From NCBI GenBank assembly GCA_963837775.1, contig CAWIOX010000034.1, forward strand, positions 21,608 to 85,607: DNA of 64,000 bases, in the 5' to 3' direction. Below are positions 58,369 to 64,000 of the stretch, one piece after another. The notes under the pieces are model-generated. The model searched no databases, had not been told where the DNA came from, and saw nothing but the letters and a program-made list of their open reading frames with translations. The stretch comes from CAWIOX01 sp963837775 (GTDB lineage: Bacteria; Pseudomonadota; Gammaproteobacteria; Burkholderiales; Burkholderiaceae_D). The stretch's first letter is position 1. The number at the start of each line of letters is the position of its first letter. The position numbers were made by a program, and so were the translations under genes.

Positions 58369-58706
58369 TCAAACTCCCCAGACGATGTCCTGCCCACCCT
58401 GATGGCGCTGCACGCAGCATCTCGAGCAGCGGATACGCACGGGTGGAAAAAGTGACGACCGCGACAGGCTCATCGCTCCTCGGCATCGTCATGACCCGCG
58501 CCGTCATCCTGCTGCGCCTCTTCCAGTTCCGGATGCAGACGGCTTTCCGCGATTTCTGCTTCCAGTACGGTGATGGCAGCGGCGGTTTCCGCAGCCGTGA
58601 TGACGCCACGGTCGGCATCCTTGTGCAGCAAATCGAGGATGCGCTTGGCATGCTCTTTGTACATCATCACTTCGGAAGCTGCCTTGGATTTAAATGTGAT
58701 CAACAT
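58369..58706 (-). CDS. DUF1840 family protein (two frameshifts in this sequence)
   Basis: Starts MLITFKSKAASEVMMYKEHA with LLHKDADRGVITAAETAAAI, the DUF1840 pattern. The open frame ends at 58470, but the next frames continue with VAVVTFSTRAYPLLEMLRAA and then HQGGQDIVWGV and a stop at 58369, which look like the family C-terminus. Two single-base insertions (near 58460 and 58405) would account for this and give 111 residues. Small cytoplasmic protein of unknown function. Divergent from the DUF3717 gene. Confidence 0.75.
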
Positions 58707-58815
58707 AAGACTTCTCCTGAGTTTGGTATCCGTGCTAAACATAGCACGACTTGCGGCAGGCCACAATCGACGCCAGTGCTGGTGGAGCGGCATCCGGGAA
58801 ATGCTTGCTCAGGCC

Positions 58816-58895
58816 AATAAATACTGCCATGTGTATAATTTTTACCGCTTTATTTGATTGGGGAAACTGGGTGTTTCAGGCATATACCCGCCATA
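58816..58895 (+). repeat. Intergenic structured repeat, copy F (divergent)
   Basis: AATACTGCCATG-TGTAT start hairpin (ATAC 58821, GTAT 58833), a core with GAAAC-TGGGT-GTTTC hairpin replacing the usual TGCGG segment, and a second box CATATACCCGCCAT. The ATAC boxes are 63 bases apart as in copies B, C and D, which is the main reason to include it. Lies in the divergent DUF1840/DUF3717 promoter region. Confidence 0.6.
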
Positions 58896-58968
58896 TTCAT
58901 GCGTTTTCCAAAGAAATTTCCAGTGTCTCGATTGCCAGCAACGCACCATATCGGCGTACAATAAAATA

Positions 58969-59187
58969 ATGGAAATTTCTCTCGCAGAACTGGAACAGGC
59001 GATCAATTACTGGCGCAGCGTGCGGCCATCGAGTGGCGAGGAACGCACGCTTTCGCCCGAGGTCAATGCGCTGGCGCATGTCTATGCGATGATGATTTTC
59101 GGTCGCCAGACAATAACCTCCATCGGCTTGATGGATGCCTTATCCAATCGCGCCATTGCCCAATGGCGCGCACAAGCCGCTAGCTGA
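58969..59187 (+). CDS. DUF3717 family protein
   Basis: 72 residues: MEISLAELEQAINYWRSVRP, SSGEERTLSPEVNALAHVYA, MMIFGRQTITSIGLMDAL. A small helical family of Burkholderiales with no known function. ATG 58969 chosen because the family starts here; the frame extends upstream without homology. Its end overlaps the convergent HDOD gene by eight bases. Confidence 0.85.
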   Translation: MEISLAELEQAINYWRSVRPSSGEERTLSPEVNALAHVYAMMIFGRQTITSIGLMDALSNRAIAQWRAQAAS

Positions 59188-60224
59188 TTAACTCCTGCGC
59201 TCCATCGTCGAGGGCGTCGAGTTCCTTGAGGCAATGCATCTCCTTACCGGACAATCCCTGCGTAACACTTGCATCATGTCGGTCCAGCCGCTGGTGCTGG
59301 TACAGGAGGTGCATCTTGCTTAAATAATCGCCCATGCGAGAGTATTTTCCCGATAGGCGATATTTCTACGTTGTTGTAAATGCTGCCCTGCTCTTCAATT
59401 GCGGCGATCACCGCCTCGGGAAAATGCCATTCCTTGCCGATGCTGCAGGACAAAATGCGTCCGTAGCTGATCAGTGAATTGAAAAAACTGACGGAGCCGA
59501 TCAGCCGGCCATCCACCGACATCTGATCCATGATGCGCAGAGAGGCGAGCAATCCCACATTCTGCATCAGCCCGGCCATGAAGGCCTCGAATGGGTCGAC
59601 CTGTTCATTGTGGGCCAGCAGGCGATTGGCAACTGCACATTTTCTGGACTGATCCCAGATGTTAAGCGCGGCCAGTTTTGTGAAGTGCCCGGATTTTAAA
59701 TCGATAATCGGCTTGAAGGCGACGCCGGTAATTAACTGACGCATGCCGCCATGACCCAGTATCAATATCGCATGCTCGATGCTGGTAATCGACTTACTGG
59801 CGTTGTAAGAGGCACTATTGGCCAAGCGCAGCACCTCGGCCACCAAGACAACGTCATGTGAAATCTTCTGTGCCAGATCGGTTCCGGAAAACTCTTCGGT
59901 ACGCAAACTTTGCAGTAATTGCGGAATCACCCCCGGCATTCTGCGCACCAGATTCGCGCCCGACTGGCTTGACTTTATTATTTTCTCCAGCGCGGACAGA
60001 ATGTCGCTTTCAATCTCGCTGACGAAAATTCCCGCATTGTCATTAGCACCGAATAAACAATTACTAAAATTCGCATTGACATCATCGCGCTGCATGCAGG
60101 AAGTCCCGCTTACAACAGGCGGCGCCACCGGTGGTGGCGTCTTGACCTCGGCCAGCGCGGGCGCAACCACATTTGTGGCATTTTTTTGCGCCGATTTGAA
60201 AACACGATAAAACCAGTCGTACAT
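59180..60224 (-). CDS. HDOD-domain protein (frameshift near the C-terminus)
   Basis: HDOD domain about residues 100-300: FSGTDLAQKISHDVVLVAEV, LRLANSASYNASKSITSIEHA, ILILGHGGMRQLITGVAFKP and HNEQVDPFEAFMAGLMQNVG. HDOD proteins lack HD-phosphohydrolase catalytic residues and act in signalling. The frame reads into a Pro/Ala end at 59274, but one base earlier (near 59328) the next frame continues HMGDYLSKMHLLYQHQRLD and ends KELDALDDGAQELIS, a better C-terminus (347 residues). The N-terminal 90 residues are low-complexity. Confidence 0.82.
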
Positions 60225-60390
60225 ATAAGAGGAGTGAGTAATTGTCGATCGAAGGTTAAACAGGATGACACCATTTATTGGCGTTGCGCATGCATTTAAT
60301 CATGCTGGCGCTACGCACAGTAAATCCGCATAAAAATTTTGCATACATCGATCCGCTGCCATGATAAAAATCGCCGGTTGACGATCCGCC

Positions 60391-61932
60391 TCAGGCTGCC
60401 AGATGCCGTGCCTGCCTTTGTGGTGCAACATGTTCAATGCCACTGGCCGCCTTTTTTTCCTTGCCCGCCTTGGATTTGGCATGCGACTTGTTGGCCTGCC
60501 CGGCGTAATCGCTGGCGACCAGCTCATCTGCAACGGCTGCCTCGATACCCTGGGTTTGCAGCCATTGCGCCACCAGCGCCGCCAGCCGCTCCAGCGCAAT
60601 GCGGTGGGTGGCGTCGGTTTTGGCATAGATCCAGTCGGACAGGTCCATGAAGCGGGCGAATGGACTGTCAGCCAGAATCAGCGGCAACGTATGGGCGAAG
60701 CGGCCCGAGTTGGCGATCATGTCCCAGTAGCGGGCAAAGCGCACCAGCCGCTGCATGGTGGCGAAGTCGATGCGCTCGTTGGCCAGGATGGTGTAAGGCG
60801 GCTGCGGGTCGAAGACCATGCCGAATTCTGCGGTATGGCGGATGATCGGCGTGCCGCGCAGGCGCTTCAGGATGCCGAACTGGATTTCGTGCGGCTCCAG
60901 CGCGTACAGCCGGTCGAAGCCGTCGCGCGAAGCTGGCCATGTCCTCGCCCGGCAGGCCGGCGATCAGGTCGACGTGCATGTGCGCGTGGAATTCTCGACC
61001 AGCCAGCGCATGTTCTCGGCCGCTTTGTCGTTGTTTTGCTTGCGGCTGACCAGCGCTTTGCACCTCGGGATTGAAGCTCTGGATGCCGATCTCGAACTGC
61101 AGCGAGCCGGGCGGGAATTGCGCGATGCGCGTCCTTGAGCGCATCCGGCAGATGATCCGGCACCACCTCGAAATGCGGCGATACACCGGATCGTCCGGGT
61201 GCGCCGCCAGCTTGTCGAGGAAAAACTGCAGGATGCGCAGGCTGAGACTTCGATCTTCAGGTTGAAGGTGCGGTCGACAAACTTGAAAGCGCGCGCGCCG
61301 CGCTGCGTACAGCGCCTCCAGCTCGCCCAGAAAGCGGTCGAGCTCGAACGGCCACGCGGTCTTGTCCAGCGAGGACAGGCAGAACTCGCATTTGAACGGG
61401 CAGCCGCGCGAGGCTTCCACATACAGGATGCGGTGCTTGCAGGTCTTGCGTCGGTGTACAGCGGCATACGGCAGCGCAATTTCGTCGAGCGGCGGCTGCA
61501 GCCCGGCGATGGATCTTCATCAGCGGCTTGGGGCCATGCAGGAGCGTCGCGGCAAAGCTGTGGGAAAGCTGACATCGCCCCAGCCGGTGATCAGGTAATC
61601 GGCCGCCTGCACGATCGCTTGCTGCTCCGACTCATGGGACGACTTCCGGCCCGCCCAGCACGATGACGATCTGCGGCGCAAGCGTGTTTCAGCATCGCCA
61701 CCACCCGGGTGGTTTCTTCGACATTCCAGATATACACGCCGAAACCGATGATGCGCGGCTGCTGCGCCAGCAGCTTTTCAACGATGTCGGTGGTTTTGGC
61801 ACCGATCACGAATTCCTGCAGCTGGGTCTGATCCTGCAGATCGCCCATGTTCGCAAGCAAATAGCGCAGGCCCAGCGATGCATGGGCATAACGGGCGTTA
61901 AGGGTGGACAGGATGATCATTGTGGCAGGCAT
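60391..61932 (-). pseudogene. B12-binding-domain radical SAM protein, many frameshifts
   Basis: Pieces in all three frames form one protein. First piece: IILSTLNARYAHASLGLRYL and PRIIGFGVYIWNVEETTRVV (B12-binding). Middle: EASRGCPFKCEFCLSSLDKT, with the CxxxCxxC cluster of radical SAM enzymes, then LQFEIGIQSFNPEVQ and HMHVDLIAGLPGEDMASFA. Last piece: MVFDPQPPYTILANERIDFA to the end (DUF4080-type C-terminus). From about 60900 to 61660 an extra base occurs about every 20-60 bases (for example GAAGTCGTCCCAT for GAA GTC TCC CAT). I could explain each by a single inserted base. The start is ATG 61932 or 61920. Confidence 0.8.
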
Positions 61933-62178
61933 GGTCGGAAAAAACTCATTTTACGCTCCATCGCAGATTTCAAATTGCGCCGGACGTGCTGGATGCCGCT
62001 CCTGCGCCCCTTAGCACGCAGCCGCCAGATTACCCGGATGACAAGTATTCCAGAGATGGATACAATAGAATTGCAAAAAAGAAATAGTCAACCTGTTGCT
62101 CGGCGCGACTATGACGGTACCGGATGCTCGCCAATCAAGCGCGGCCATCTTTCCATCACCGAAAACAGGGACGGCGAT

Positions 62179-64000
62179 ATGAGTACTGAAATTTTTCTGG
62201 CGCGCAACAATACGGAATGCACTCCCGGGCAGCCGATAGAAATAGCGGATCTGCTGCTGGCCTATCTGGAACAGATGGAAATCGAATACGTGTTCGGCGT
62301 TCCCGGCGGTGCCATCGAACCCCTGTTCAATGCCCTCGCCAGAAGCAGCCGCAGGGGTGGTGTACGCCACATCCTGGCGCGACACGAGGCTGGCGCCGCC
62401 TTCATGGCCGACGGTTATGCCCGTGAAACCGGCAAGATCGGGGTCTGCTGCGCGACCTCCGGCCCCGGCATCACCAATCTGATCACCGGCGTCGCCTGTG
62501 CCTACGACAACAATATTCCGCTGCTGGTGATCACCGGGCAGCCGGCCTTGCCCACCTTCGGCAAGCATCCGCTGCAAGAGTCTTCCTGCACCGGCATCAA
62601 TACTCTGGGCATGCTGCAGCACTGCACCCGCTACAACACGCTGGTATCGCATCCGCAGCAGTTCGAACACAAACTCATCACCGCATTGCAGCTGGCCACC
62701 CGTAGTCCGATGGGGCCGGCGCATCTGAGCATTCCGGTCGATGTATTTCGCAGTCCGAATCCACTGCCATATCCATCCTATGACCTAGGTGCTCTCCTGA
62801 AGCCCTCCTCCCTGGTGGACGACGAGGCGCTTGAAACGCTGCGTCAGATGCTGGACGAGGCTGAAAATGTGGTTTTTCTGATCGGCGTGGATTGCGGCGA
62901 GGCGATCGGGTCGATTCTCCAGTTCGCCGAACTGAGCGGCGCGATGGTGGTCACCACGCCGGATGGCAAAGGCCTGGTCAACCCGCATCACCCGCTGTTT
63001 CGCGGCGTTTTCGGTTTCGGCGGTCATGCGTCGGCAGAGGCCGTGCTGCGCGACAAGTCAGTGGATTTGATCATTGCGGTCGGCACCGGCATGGGGGAGT
63101 GGAACAGCGGCGGCTGGAGCGACAGCCTGCTCAATGCCCGGCTGGTGCATATCGACGAATCGGAAGAGCACCTGACCCGCACCCCGATGGCGCGTTTTCA
63201 CATGCGCGGGCGCATCCTGTCGATTTTCACCCGGCTGGTCCAGCAATTGTATGAAAACGAAGCGCGCCAGAGCGGTTACATCGAGTGCAACAACATGGCA
63301 TCCAGCGCAAACCGGACAACCTGCTGGCCGCCCCCGACAAGGCCGAGAGCAATGCCACGCCGATCCTGCCGCAACGGCTGATGCACGAACTGGGACGGCT
63401 ATTTCCGCCCACCACCCGTTTCCTGGCCGATACCGGCAACAGCAGCACCTGGGCCATCCACTATTTGCAGCCCAACATCGATCGACGCACCGGCGAACGG
63501 CGCCATACCGGCGCCAGCAAGCGTGCGCCCGGCCGACGCAGGACCGACGGCGGCTGGCTGCGGGTCACCATGAACTTTGCACCGATGGGATGGGCCATCG
63601 GCGGCGCCGTCGGCACCGCCGCCGCCAATCCGGAGGTGCCGGTGGTCTGCATTACCGGCGACGGCAGCTTCCTGATGAATGGCCAGGAAATTTCGGTCGC
63701 GGTGGCGGAAAGCCAGACCGTCATCTTTGTAGTGCTCAACAATCAGTCGCTGGGTATGGTCAAGCACGGCCAGCGCATGGCGCACGCGGAGCAGATCGGC
63801 TGCGATCTGCCACCCACCGATTTCGCCGCCCTGGCCCGCGCGATGGGCGCGGTAGCCCACACCATCCATGCGCCGGCAGATCTGCTCAAGCTGGATATTG
63901 GCGCCATCTGCGCGCGCCGGGGCCCGACGCTGCTGGACGTATTCATCGATCCCGACGAAGTGCCGCCGATGAATGTACGCATGCGGGTATTGGCCGGCGG
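62179..64000 (+). CDS. Thiamine-diphosphate-dependent enzyme, acetolactate-synthase-like (3' end cut; frameshift)
   Basis: Large TPP enzyme. N-terminal domain: YVFGVPGGAIEPLFNAL, HEAGAAFMADGYARETGKIG with the catalytic Glu, TSGPGITNLITGVACAYDNN, and the FGKHPLQESS stretch where acetolactate synthases have PFQE. Middle domain from about residue 190. The frame changes near 63300 (two extra bases would restore it); the C-terminal domain has GDGSFLMNGQEISVAVAES and LNNQSLGMVKHGQ, the Mg-TPP site. ATG 62179 chosen; ATG 62056 is a longer option. The protein is not a clear IlvB/IlvI and its substrate cannot be named. It is interrupted by the window end. Confidence 0.82.

Overview
The window looks like a chromosomal segment of a betaproteobacterium of the order Burkholderiales, most likely family Oxalobacteraceae (Herminiimonas/Janthinobacterium-like). 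This rests on gene families and gene order: OmpC-like porins, the DUF3567, DUF3717 and DUF1840 proteins, an alpha/beta-type DksA without zinc cysteines, the gpmA-EnvC-like-ctpA-moeB order, an NtrY/NtrX pair whose NtrX lacks the AAA+ domain, and the argB-HAD-slmA order. It is housekeeping-rich chromosome with one small insertion-sequence cluster. I see no prophage, CRISPR array or plasmid functions. Layout, first half: 1-4.1 kb, three tandem outer-membrane porin genes, the first cut by the window edge and the second with a broken reading frame. 4.2-5.9 kb, DUF484 protein and xerC. 6.1-11.3 kb, a probable zinc/metal-homeostasis block: a Fur-family regulator, a CobW/COG0523 GTPase, dksA, an ABC ATPase and FtsX-like permease, a small Cys-rich exported protein and a DUF3299 protein. 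11.5-15.3 kb, a STAS-domain protein, hslVU and a small basic ORF. 15.3-26.2 kb, a complete type II secretion operon on the minus strand (gspG-H-I-J-K-L-M-N-D-E-F-C), with an FNR/Anr-type palindrome in the region it shares with a divergent PfpI-family gene. 26.5-31.0 kb, small stress or regulatory genes, then gpsA, an SH3 protein, secB, grxC and a rhodanese on the minus strand. 31.1-35.6 kb, gpmA, an EnvC-like protein, ctpA and moeB. Second half: 35.7-39.0 kb, remnants of two transposases and an intact IS66-family element with an 8-bp target duplication. 39.1-44.8 kb, an rRNA operon on the minus strand (16S, tRNA-Ile, tRNA-Ala, 23S, 5S) with promoter, processing stems and terminator. 45.0-50.4 kb, a pabB-pabC fusion, an EamA transporter, slmA, a HAD phosphatase and argB. 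50.5-51.5 kb, an ECF sigma / ZAS anti-sigma / CWC protein triad. 51.7-57.5 kb, DUF3567, a small CobW-like protein, ntrX, ntrY, DUF4390 and rsmB. 57.5-64 kb, a LysE exporter, DUF1840, DUF3717, an HDOD protein, a badly frameshifted B12-binding radical SAM gene and a thiamine-diphosphate enzyme running off the end. Two patterns cut across these regions. First, six intergenic copies of an approximately 84-bp element that I cannot match to anything known (5.9, 15.0, 27.9, 29.1, 51.6 and 58.8 kb). Each has an ATAC/GTAT hairpin, a (C)NATGAA..TGCGG-like core, and a second ATAC-CCC box 63-65 bp after the first; the core differs between copies but can form different small hairpins at the same place. This is the best candidate for something undescribed. 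Second, at least eleven otherwise good genes carry frameshifts, and every one I could resolve is explained by single-base (or two-base) insertions, never a required deletion. That points to sequence error rather than gene decay, so gpsA, xerC, gspN and the others are probably intact in the organism.
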